From Novosphingobium sp. CF614 (GTDB taxonomy: Bacteria; Pseudomonadota; Alphaproteobacteria; Sphingomonadales; Sphingomonadaceae): a stretch of 64,000 nucleotides of DNA. Positions 43,494-51,329 of this stretch are shown in pieces (the first letter of the stretch is position 1; every line of letters begins with the position of its first letter). The notes beneath the pieces were generated by a model. The model ran no database searches and was not told where the DNA came from. It saw only the letters and a list, made by a program, of their open reading frames with translations. The position numbers and the translations under genes were made by a program. Where the stretch lies: positions 1 through 64,000 of the forward strand of contig NZ_FOOR01000006.1 of NCBI RefSeq assembly GCF_900113255.1. The letters are read 5' to 3'.

Positions 43494-44240
43494 CTATTCC
43501 CCCGGATAGACGGCCCTGACGAAATAGAGCCCGTCCGGCGGCGCGTTGAGGCCAAGGGCCTGGCGGTCGCGCGCGGCGAGGGCTTCGGCGACCTGCTCCT
43601 CCCGCCAGCGTCCGATGCCCACCATCGCCAGGCAGCCGACCATCGAGCGGACCTGGTGGTGCAGGAAGCTGCGCGCCTCGGCCTCGATCAGCACCCAGCC
43701 GCCGTCGCGGCGCACGGCAAGCCAGTCGAGCGTCTTGACCGGGCTCCGGGCCTGGCAGTGCACCGAGCGGAAGGTCGTGAAGTCATGCTGTCCGACCAGG
43801 GCCTGGGCGGCGCGGTGCATGGCGGCCTCGTCCAGCGGCTTTGCCACCTGCCAGGCCTTGCCTCGCTCCAGCGTCAGCGGGGCGCGGCGGTTGGCGATGC
43901 GGTAGAGGTAGGCGCGCCCGGTGCACGAGAACCGCGCGTGCCAATCGTCCGCGACCTGCTCGCAGGCGAGCACCGCCACCGGGGCAGGGCGCAGCCGCGC
44001 GTTGAGCGCTTCCATCAGCCGGAAGGAGGTGAAGGGCTTGGCGATATCGACATGGACCCGCATGGCGAGCGCATGGACGCCGGCGTCGGTACGCCCGGCC
44101 GCGTGCATCGTCACGGTCTCGCCGGTCACTGCCAGCACCGCTTCCTCCAGCGCCTGCTGCACCGAGGGGCCATGGGCCTGGCGCTGCAGGCCCATGAACG
44201 GGCCGCCGTCGAATTCCAGGGTGAGGGCGAAGCGGGTCAA
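43494..44240 (-). CDS. truA: tRNA pseudouridine synthase A
   Basis: 248 residues if the TTG at 44240 is the start, which overlaps the fmt stop (TTGA) and gives the usual N-terminus ([11 protein letters not shown]); an ATG at 44270 is the alternative. GRTDAGVHA holds the catalytic Asp (about 52). [20 protein letters not shown] is a second signature. It modifies U38-U40 of tRNA anticodon stems. Confidence 0.93.
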   Translation of the reverse strand: MTRFALTLEFDGGPFMGLQRQAHGPSVQQALEEAVLAVTGETVTMHAAGRTDAGVHALAMRVHVDIAKPFTSFRLMEALNARLRPAPVAVLACEQVADDWHARFSCTGRAYLYRIANRRAPLTLERGKAWQVAKPLDEAAMHRAAQALVGQHDFTTFRSVHCQARSPVKTLDWLAVRRDGGWVLIEAEARSFLHHQVRSMVGCLAMVGIGRWREEQVAEALAARDRQALGLNAPPDGLYFVRAVYPGE

Positions 44241-45145
44241 GCGAGCCTCGTCCCTGCCGCGACCGGCCATCCGCGCAGCAGATCGAGCGCCGCCATCGCC
44301 GGCCGCCCGGCGCGCTGGACAGTGACGAGGCGAACCGCATCCGATCCGCAGGCGATCGTCAGCGCATCGTCAAGCGCGACCCCCGGCTGGCCGGAGCCTT
44401 CGACGATCTCGACGGCCATGACCTTGCAGCGTTCGCCCCCCAGTTCGAAGAAGGCGCCAGGCGCGGGCATGAAGGCGCGCACTTGTCGCTCCACCTGCTC
44501 GGCTGGCTGGGTGAAATCGAGCCGGGCCTCGGCCTTGTCGATCTTCCGGGCATATGTCACGCCCTCCTGAGGTTGCGCGACCGGGCGATGGACCGCGAGG
44601 TCGCGCAAGGTCCCGACGAGCAATTGCGCACCCTTTTCGGCGAGTTCGGTGGTCAGTTCGCCGGCCGTCTTGCGATCGATCGCGGTGCGCAGGGTGGCCA
44701 GCATCGGGCCGGTGTCGAGCCCGGCCTCCATCCGCATGATGGTGACGCCGGTGGTCGGATCGCCCGCCAGGATCGCCCGCTGGATCGGCGCCGCCCCGCG
44801 CCAGCGCGGCAGGATCGAGGCGTGGATGTTGAGGCAGCCCAGGCGCGGCGCGTCGAGCACGGCCTGCGGCAGGATCAGCCCATATGCCGCGACCACGGCG
44901 ATGTCTGCCCCCAGCGCCGCGAACGCGGCCTGCTCTTCGGCGCCTTTCAGCGAGACCGGATGGCGTACCGCGATTCCGCGCGTTTCGGCTTCGCGCTGGA
45001 CCGGCGAGGGCGTCAGTTCCTTGCCGCGCCGCCCGCCGGGGCGCGGGGGCTGGGTGTAGGCGGCCGCGACCTCGTGCCCCGCCTCCACCAGCGCGACCAG
45101 CGCGGGCACCGCGAAATCGGGGGTTCCCATGAAGATGATGCGCAT
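44237..45145 (-). CDS. fmt: methionyl-tRNA formyltransferase
   Basis: 302 residues. [20 protein letters not shown] at the start, [20 protein letters not shown] with the Asn/His active site, and [15 protein letters not shown] with the catalytic Asp. It formylates initiator Met-tRNA. The deformylase gene def, often next to fmt, is not present here. Divergent from recR. Confidence 0.95.
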   Translation of the reverse strand: MRIIFMGTPDFAVPALVALVEAGHEVAAAYTQPPRPGGRRGKELTPSPVQREAETRGIAVRHPVSLKGAEEQAAFAALGADIAVVAAYGLILPQAVLDAPRLGCLNIHASILPRWRGAAPIQRAILAGDPTTGVTIMRMEAGLDTGPMLATLRTAIDRKTAGELTTELAEKGAQLLVGTLRDLAVHRPVAQPQEGVTYARKIDKAEARLDFTQPAEQVERQVRAFMPAPGAFFELGGERCKVMAVEIVEGSGQPGVALDDALTIACGSDAVRLVTVQRAGRPAMAALDLLRGWPVAAGTRLA

Positions 45146-45204
45146 GTGTGGGGAACTTTCCGATGGTCTTCCTCTGGGAAAGCGCAGGCCCTATCTCTCG
45201 TTCC

Positions 45205-45801
45205 ATGGCATCGCAAGAGATCGAAACGTTGACCGCCGCCCTGTCACGCCTGCCCGGCCTGGGTCCGCGCTCGGCGCGGCGCGCGGTGCTGTGGCTCATC
45301 AAGCGGCGCGAGACCGCGCTGGTGCAGCTGCTGGACGCGCTGGCCGCCGTGCGCGGGACGCTGGTCGAATGCGATACCTGCGGCAATGTCGATACCGCCA
45401 ACCCTTGCGGCATATGCACCGATCCCCGCCGCGACGCGCGCGCGCTGTGCGTGGTGGAGGAAGTCGCCGACCTCTGGGCGCTCGACCGGGCGCGGCTGTT
45501 CACCGGACGCTACCACGTGCTCGGCGGCCGGCTTTCCGCGCTCGACGGGGTGCGGCCGGAGGACCTTGCGGTAGAAGGCCTGCTGCGGCGTGTCGGCGAG
45601 GGCGGCATCGACGAGGTGGTGCTGGCCATGAACGCCACGCTCGAAGGCCAGACCACCGCGCACTACATCGCCGAGCGGCTGGAGGCCTATCCGGTGCGCG
45701 TCACCCAGCTCGCCCACGGGCTGCCGGTCGGGGGCGAACTCGACTACCTCGACGAGGGCACGCTCGCCCAGGCGATCCGGGCGAGGCGGCCGGTAGGCTG
45801 A
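45205..45801 (+). CDS. recR: recombination mediator RecR
   Basis: 198 residues from ATG 45205. An HhH N-terminus ([19 protein letters not shown]), a C4 zinc motif (C56, C59, C68, C71: [16 protein letters not shown]) and a Toprim segment ([14 protein letters not shown]). RecR works with RecF/RecO to load RecA in gap repair. Its stop lies in the loop of a perfect hairpin. Confidence 0.95.
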   Translation: MASQEIETLTAALSRLPGLGPRSARRAVLWLIKRRETALVQLLDALAAVRGTLVECDTCGNVDTANPCGICTDPRRDARALCVVEEVADLWALDRARLFTGRYHVLGGRLSALDGVRPEDLAVEGLLRRVGEGGIDEVVLAMNATLEGQTTAHYIAERLEAYPVRVTQLAHGLPVGGELDYLDEGTLAQAIRARRPVG

Positions 45802-45816
45802 TACCGGCCGCCTCGC
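45781..45816 (+). terminator. 14-bp perfect hairpin enclosing the recR stop
   Basis: 45781-45794 and 45803-45816 are perfect inverted copies (GCGAGGCGGCCGGT and complement) with an 8-base loop that includes the TGA. AATTGAC follows rather than a T-run. A terminator or mRNA 3' stabiliser; same design as at 89-127. Confidence 0.6.
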
Positions 45817-45841
45817 AATTGACGAAAACAGGGGGAACAAG

Positions 45842-45861
45842 AGTTCCGATCAATGAGACTT
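45842..45861. repeat. inverted copy of an interspersed repeat
   Basis: AGTTCCGATCAATGAGACTT is the exact reverse complement of 27644-27663. It lies in the short convergent gap after recR, so the same element sits near two unrelated gene ends. Confidence 0.8.
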
Positions 45862-45865
45862 GATC

Positions 45866-46969
45866 TCAGCCTTGGGGTGCCCCGGTGTCTTGCGGGGTGG
45901 GTGTTGTCGGGGCCTGGGATGGGGTCGGGATGGGGGTGGTCGGGCCGGTGGGTACGCGATCGGCCGGGGCGGGCGCGCCGGGGGCGGGCATCGTCGCGGC
46001 CGGCGGGGCCGGCGATGCGGCCGGTGCCATCTCCACCTTCACGCTCGGATTGACCGGCCTCACCCCCGACTGGATCAGCCAATAGGCGATGCCCTCGGCG
46101 GTGGCCTTCATGCCGGCCAGGTTGAGATGCCATTGCAGGCCCTGGCTGCCGTCATACCCTCGCGGCGATCCGATCACCCACGGTTCGGGATCGCAGGGGG
46201 TATGGTTGGCCGAAGACTGGTTCATCTCGACGATCAGGGCACCGTGCGCCTGCGCGACGCGGCCGGTCATTTCGGCAAGGCGCCGACCGATCTGGCGAAT
46301 AATCGCCGCATCGGATGTGCTCAGCGGCGTCGCCGCGCACAGCAGTCCCGGCGCGGGCAGCGGGGTGAGGTACTGGACGAAGACCAGCCGCGCGTCCGGC
46401 GCGGCAGCGCGCACCCGGCGGGCGATCTCATGCAACTGCATCTCGTCGCGGGCATAGTCCGCCTCGGTCGGCACCCGCACGGTTCCGCAGGGCCTGGGCT
46501 TCGCCCCGGCGGCGGCGGGGGTCTTGCCGTTGAACAGGCAGGCGGCGGAAAACAGGTTGCCGATATAGGACAAGTCGTTGCCGCCGATGGTCACGGTCAC
46601 CAGCTTGGTATCGGGCGTGACGCTGGCGATCTGCGGCGGGATATCGCCCCAGGGCCCCAGCACATGCTCGGTCGTCGCCCCCGAGCAGCTGCGATCGGTC
46701 AGCACCATGCCGAAGCGCTCGGCCAGCAGCGTCGGGTAGTTGTTCAGGCTCTGCCCGCAGCGCACCGGGGCGCCGGGCTTGGGCGGGGGCAGCATCGGCC
46801 CGGCCGCGAACGAGGAGCCCATGGCGACGTAGCGCGCGCCTTCAAGGCTTTCCCGCGCCACCGCGACCTGCGACTTTTCCGCGGCCCGGGCCTTCATGTA
46901 CGGCGTGCTGCAGCCGCCCAGCAGCAGCGCGGCGGTGGTCATGGCGGAAACGACTATCTTCTTCGTCAC
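45866..46969 (-). CDS. lipoprotein SGNH/GDSL-type esterase
   Basis: 367 residues, GTG start overlapping the era stop. A signal with lipobox LLGGCS (Cys20) directs lipid anchoring. Block I GSSFAAGPM (nucleophile Ser variant of GDS), block III GGNDLSYIGN and the C-terminal WHLNLAGMKATAEG His-region match SGNH hydrolases. The tail from about 310 is Pro/Thr/Ala-rich and disordered. It probably hydrolyses esters in the periplasm; the substrate is unknown. Confidence 0.85.
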   Translation of the reverse strand: MTKKIVVSAMTTAALLLGGCSTPYMKARAAEKSQVAVARESLEGARYVAMGSSFAAGPMLPPPKPGAPVRCGQSLNNYPTLLAERFGMVLTDRSCSGATTEHVLGPWGDIPPQIASVTPDTKLVTVTIGGNDLSYIGNLFSAACLFNGKTPAAAGAKPRPCGTVRVPTEADYARDEMQLHEIARRVRAAAPDARLVFVQYLTPLPAPGLLCAATPLSTSDAAIIRQIGRRLAEMTGRVAQAHGALIVEMNQSSANHTPCDPEPWVIGSPRGYDGSQGLQWHLNLAGMKATAEGIAYWLIQSGVRPVNPSVKVEMAPAASPAPPAATMPAPGAPAPADRVPTGPTTPIPTPSQAPTTPTPQDTGAPQG

Positions 46970-47859
46970 TTCACCCAGTCCAATCCGATTTCCTCATAGA
47001 TGTCGCGCGCCTCGGCCCAGTCCTCCTCGACCTTGACGTGCAGGAACAGGTGGACCTGCTGGCCCAGGACCTCGGCCAGTTGCTTGCGCGAAGCCTCGCC
47101 GATGGCGCGGATCCTCGCGCCGCGCTTGCCGAGCACGATCGCCTTCTGGCTGTCGCGCGCGACCACGATCTGCTGGCGGATCTCGACCGAGCCGTCGCGC
47201 CGCTGGGTATAGCTCTCCGGCCGCACCGCGGCATCGTAGGGCAGTTCGTCGTGAAGCTGCTGGTAGAGCTGTTCGCGGGTGATCTCGCAGGCGAGCAGGC
47301 GTTCGCTGGCGTCGGAGACCTGATCCTCGGGATAGTGCCAGGGCCCCTCGGGCATGAGCTGGGCAAGCCGCGCCTTGAGCTGCGGCACCCCGTCGCCAGT
47401 GCGCGCGGCGACGAAGAACACCTCTTCGAACTGGACCTTTCCGGTCAGTTCCTGCGCCAGCACGAGCAGCGGCTCCTTGGCGCTGGCGTCCACTTTGTTG
47501 AGCGCCAGCAGCTTGCGTTCCGGACGATCCTTCAGGATTTCGAGCAGCGGCTCCAGTTCGTGCCGCCGCAGCTTGACCGCATCGACCACCAGCAGGATCG
47601 CGTCGGCCTCCTGCGCGCCCTCCCAGGCGGCGGCGACCATGGCGCGATCGAGCCGCCGCTTAGGGGCGAAGATGCCCGGCGTATCGGCCAGGATGATCTG
47701 CGCCTCGCCCTCCAGCGCGATGCCCATCAGCCGCGCGCGCGTGGTCTGCGCCTTGGCCGAGGTGATCGCCACCTTCTGGCCGACCAGCGCATTGACCAGC
47801 GTCGACTTGCCCGCATTGGGCGCGCCGATCACGGCGACGAGACCGCATTGTTCGGTCAT
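46966..47859 (-). CDS. era: GTPase Era
   Basis: 297 residues. G1 GAPNAGKSTLVN (12-23), DTPG, NKVD and a C-terminal KH domain (KAIVLGKRGARIRAIGEASR) define Era, which chaperones 16S rRNA and 30S maturation. Stop overlaps the esterase start (GTGA). It lies 128 bases after rnc in the usual lepB-rnc-era order. Confidence 0.97.
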   Translation of the reverse strand: MTEQCGLVAVIGAPNAGKSTLVNALVGQKVAITSAKAQTTRARLMGIALEGEAQIILADTPGIFAPKRRLDRAMVAAAWEGAQEADAILLVVDAVKLRRHELEPLLEILKDRPERKLLALNKVDASAKEPLLVLAQELTGKVQFEEVFFVAARTGDGVPQLKARLAQLMPEGPWHYPEDQVSDASERLLACEITREQLYQQLHDELPYDAAVRPESYTQRRDGSVEIRQQIVVARDSQKAIVLGKRGARIRAIGEASRKQLAEVLGQQVHLFLHVKVEEDWAEARDIYEEIGLDWVK

Positions 47860-47987
47860 GAACGGTTATCCCCCGGAGTTCCCGCTGGCGGCAGGTGCTG
47901 CGACAAGCTCGGCACCAGCGGATAGCAGTGTTAATGCGATGCTGTCGACTTTCCCGACGTCCGTTTATTCCAGGCTTACCGGCGACA

Positions 47988-48671
47988 TCATCCGAACTTC
48001 CTCATGAATTCCTCGGCCGCAAGGGTTTCCGCGTCCTGCTTGGAATGGGCGGTGGCCTGGGCGGAACCGACGTTGTGGACCTGGACCTCCACCGTGAAGC
48101 GCAAGGCATGGTCGGGGCCCGAGCGGTCGACCAGGCGATATTCGGGCATGCGGCGGCGGTTGCCGGCCGCCCATTCCTGCAGCGCCGACTTGGGATGCTT
48201 GCGCTTGCCGGTCTTGCCCGCGAGCGTATCGGCCCAGAGGCGGCGGACCATGTCGCGGGCGGCGGAAAAACCGTGTTCGATGAAGCAGGCCCCGATCAGC
48301 GCCTCGATCACGTCGCCAAGGATATTGTCCGAATCCTCGCCCCCGTCGTCGCGCGCCTGCTTGCCCAGGCGCATATGCGGCCCCAGGCCGATCTCGCGCG
48401 CGATCCTTGCGCAAGTCGTGCGGCTGACGAGCGCGTTGAGCCGCTGCGAGAGGCGGCCTTCCGCCTCATCGCTGTTCTGGAACAGCCATTCCGCCACGGC
48501 CAGGCCGAGCACCCGGTCGCCCAGGAATTCCAGCCTTTCGTAATTGCGCTTCTCGCCGGTGGACCCGTGGGTGAGGGCGGCGAGCCAGAGGGTTTCGTCC
48601 CCGGGCTCATGGCCGGCGTGCCGGGTCAGGAAGGCGCGGACTTCAGGGCCGAGCATGCGCGTTGAGGCCAT
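47988..48671 (-). CDS. rnc: ribonuclease III
   Basis: 227 residues from ATG 48671. NYERLEFLGDRVLGL is the RNase III signature with the acidic active site; the second acidic helix is LGDVIEALIGA and a dsRNA-binding domain ends with HSKQDAETLAAEEFMRKF. It cleaves double-stranded RNA, including rRNA precursors. Start is seven bases past the lepB stop. Confidence 0.96.
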   Translation of the reverse strand: MASTRMLGPEVRAFLTRHAGHEPGDETLWLAALTHGSTGEKRNYERLEFLGDRVLGLAVAEWLFQNSDEAEGRLSQRLNALVSRTTCARIAREIGLGPHMRLGKQARDDGGEDSDNILGDVIEALIGACFIEHGFSAARDMVRRLWADTLAGKTGKRKHPKSALQEWAAGNRRRMPEYRLVDRSGPDHALRFTVEVQVHNVGSAQATAHSKQDAETLAAEEFMRKFG

Positions 48672-48678
48672 CCGCCAC

Positions 48679-49539
48679 TCAGATCGCGCTCCCGATGCGG
48701 CTCCAGCGCGCGGCGGTGAACCAGGTCCAGGGCTTGATCCATTCCGCAGAGCCATCGGTGGAGAACATCATCAACGCCGCCTTGCCGACCAGGTTGTCCT
48801 GCGGGACGATGCCGATGCCCGCGCCCTCGATCGCCGGGAAGCGGCTGTCCATCGAATTGTCGCGATTGTCGCCCATCAGGAACATGTTGCCTTCGGGAAC
48901 GATGAACACGCCGGTATCGTCCTGCGGCGTCTGCCCAAGGTCGAGCACGTTGTAGCTCTTGCCGTTCGGCAGCGTTTCGCGGAACTGCGGATAGTTGCAG
49001 ACCGGGCCGCCCTGCTTGTCGGTCCCCTCGAACTCGGGCGCGTAGCAATGGGTGTTGGGCGTGACCGGCAGCACGAAGTCGGCGGCGCGCTGCCTGGGCA
49101 CCGGCTTGCCGTTGAGCCATACCTGTCCGCCCTTTATCTGCACTTCGTCTCCGGGCAGGCCGATCACGCGCTTGATGTAGTCCACATCGTTGCCCGGGGG
49201 CGCCTTGAAGATCACCACGTCGCCGCGCTCGGGCTGGCTCGCGAAGAAGCGGCCCGGAATCAAGGGGATGCTGAAGGGCAGCGAATACTTCGAATAGCCG
49301 TAGGACCACTTGGTCGCGAACAGGTAGTCGCCGTTGAGCAGCCGGGGCAGCATGGACTCGCTGGGAATGTTGAACGGCGAAATGATGAAGCTGCGCAGCA
49401 CCACCACGCCCAGCACCAGCCACAGCAGGAAGGAAAAGAAGCTCTCGTCCTTTTTGGCGGGTGCGCTGGGCTTGCCAGCGACCTGTTCGGGTGCGGGCAG
49501 CGCTGAGTCGATTTCGGCGGCGCTTGGGTTTTCGCTCAT
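48679..49539 (-). CDS. lepB: signal peptidase I
   Basis: 286 residues. A TM segment (SFLLWLVLGVVVLRSFII, about 36-53), nucleophile Ser62 in IPSESMLPRLL, catalytic Lys123 in DYIKRVIGLPGDE and the box GDNRDNSMDSR. It removes signal peptides at the outer face of the inner membrane. First gene of the lepB-rnc-era run and divergent from pgi. Confidence 0.96.
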   Translation of the reverse strand: MSENPSAAEIDSALPAPEQVAGKPSAPAKKDESFFSFLLWLVLGVVVLRSFIISPFNIPSESMLPRLLNGDYLFATKWSYGYSKYSLPFSIPLIPGRFFASQPERGDVVIFKAPPGNDVDYIKRVIGLPGDEVQIKGGQVWLNGKPVPRQRAADFVLPVTPNTHCYAPEFEGTDKQGGPVCNYPQFRETLPNGKSYNVLDLGQTPQDDTGVFIVPEGNMFLMGDNRDNSMDSRFPAIEGAGIGIVPQDNLVGKAALMMFSTDGSAEWIKPWTWFTAARWSRIGSAI

Positions 49540-49688
49540 GCCCGAACCCTTGTTGCGCGCGGGGCGTTCCGTCAAGTGCGATCCCGACCAGGGCATGAGC
49601 GCGATCGATATTTGAACAACTGGCGCTTGGTTTTCGCAATCGCAACAAGCATAAGGCGTGCCCGATGGGGCCACTGGAGGATCAAGAT

Positions 49689-51209
49689 ATGCGCAATGCG
49701 GTCTGGGAAAAGCTGGAGCGTCTCGAGAAGCCCACGCTGGCGCGGCTGTTCGCCGCCGATCCCGACCGTCTGGCCGCTTTCGCCACGCGTTTCGAGCTGG
49801 GCGAGGAAGAGAATTCCTCCGCGATCCGGTTCGACTGGTCGAAAACCCACCTCGATGCCGCGCATGTCGCCTTGTTCGAGGAACTGGCCGGGGCGATGGA
49901 TTTTTCCGGCCGGCGGGCCGCGCTGTTCGCGGGCGAGATCGTCAACCCGACCGAGGGCCGCGCCGCCGCGCATACCGCCCAGCGCGGCATCGGCGAGGAT
50001 GAAAGCGTCGCGCTCGCGGCGGAATACCATCATCGCATGGCCGCGATCGTCGAAGCGATCCACCGCGGGGCCATGGGCGACGTCAAGCACCTGATCCATG
50101 TCGGCATCGGCGGATCGGCGCTGGGCCCGGCGCTGGCGATCGACGCGCTGGCCCGGGACGGCGCGATGGTCGACGTCCACGTGGTCTCGAATATCGACGG
50201 CAGCGCTCTCGAACGGGCATTCGCGGCTTGCGACCCGGAGACGACGATGCTGGCGGTCGCCTCCAAGACCTTCACCACCATCGAGACCATGACCAATGCC
50301 GAGAGCGCGATCGAGTGGCTGCGCGAGAACGGCGTCGACGATCCCTATGGCCGCGTCGTCGCGCTGACCGCCTCGCCGGAAAAGGCGATGGAATGGGGCG
50401 TCGATGAAACGCGCATCCTGCCGTTTTCCGAAAGCGTGGGCGGGCGCTATTCGCTGTGGTCCTCGATCGGCTTTCCGGTCGCGATGGCGCTCGGCTGGCC
50501 GGATTTCGCCGAGTTCCTGGCCGGAGCGGCGGCGATGGACGTGCATTTTCGCGATACCGACGGCATGGCCAACCTGCCGCTGCGCGCCGCCTTCGCCGAT
50601 CAGTACTATACGCGCCTGCGCGGCTGCCAGACCCGCGCCGTCTTCGCCTATGACGAGCGCCTGGCGCTGCTGCCGGACTATCTCCAGCAGCTGGAGATGG
50701 AATCGAACGGCAAGAGCGTGAAGCTCGATGGTTCGCCGGTCGACGGGCCGACCGCGCCGATCACCTGGGGCGGCGTGGGCACCGACGCGCAGCACGCGGT
50801 GTTCCAGCTGCTGCATCAGGGCACCAACCTGGTGCCGGTGGATTTCATCGCCGCGATCGTGCCGGGGCACGACCTCGACCCGGCGCACCACCGCATCCTG
50901 CTTTCCAACTGCTTCGCGCAAGGCGCGGCGCTGATGGCGGGCAAGGCGAGCGAGGATCCGGCGCGCGCCTATCCGGGCGATCGCCCCTCGGCGACGATCC
51001 TGCTCGACGAAGTCAGCCCCGCCACCTTCGGCGCGCTGATCGCCTTCCACGAGCACCGCACTTTCGCCAACGCCGTGCTGATGGGCATCAACCCCTTCGA
51101 CCAGTTCGGCGTCGAACTGGGCAAGGAAATCGCCAAGCAGATCGAAAAGGGCGGGGCCAGCTTCGATCCTTCGACCGAGGCGCTGCTGGCACTGGCGGGG
51201 ATAAGCTGA
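49689..51209 (+). CDS. pgi: glucose-6-phosphate isomerase
   Basis: 506 residues; ATG 49689 is preceded by AGGATCAAGAT with AGGA well placed. HVGIGGSALGPALAIDAL, VGGRYSLWSSIGFPVAMALG and the C-terminal DQFGVELGKEIAKQIEKGG signature are complete. It interconverts glucose-6-phosphate and fructose-6-phosphate. It stands alone, divergent from lepB. Confidence 0.97.
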   Translation: MRNAVWEKLERLEKPTLARLFAADPDRLAAFATRFELGEEENSSAIRFDWSKTHLDAAHVALFEELAGAMDFSGRRAALFAGEIVNPTEGRAAAHTAQRGIGEDESVALAAEYHHRMAAIVEAIHRGAMGDVKHLIHVGIGGSALGPALAIDALARDGAMVDVHVVSNIDGSALERAFAACDPETTMLAVASKTFTTIETMTNAESAIEWLRENGVDDPYGRVVALTASPEKAMEWGVDETRILPFSESVGGRYSLWSSIGFPVAMALGWPDFAEFLAGAAAMDVHFRDTDGMANLPLRAAFADQYYTRLRGCQTRAVFAYDERLALLPDYLQQLEMESNGKSVKLDGSPVDGPTAPITWGGVGTDAQHAVFQLLHQGTNLVPVDFIAAIVPGHDLDPAHHRILLSNCFAQGAALMAGKASEDPARAYPGDRPSATILLDEVSPATFGALIAFHEHRTFANAVLMGINPFDQFGVELGKEIAKQIEKGGASFDPSTEALLALAGIS

Positions 51210-51329
51210 CTTTCGGCATTGGCCGACTATTGTCGCGCCGGAAATAGTGACTTGGGAGGAACTGCGAGGCACAATCGCCGGGCGGTTTGAGGGATCGGGC
51301 CGGCGCGGCTTGGAACGGGGGTATTGGCC

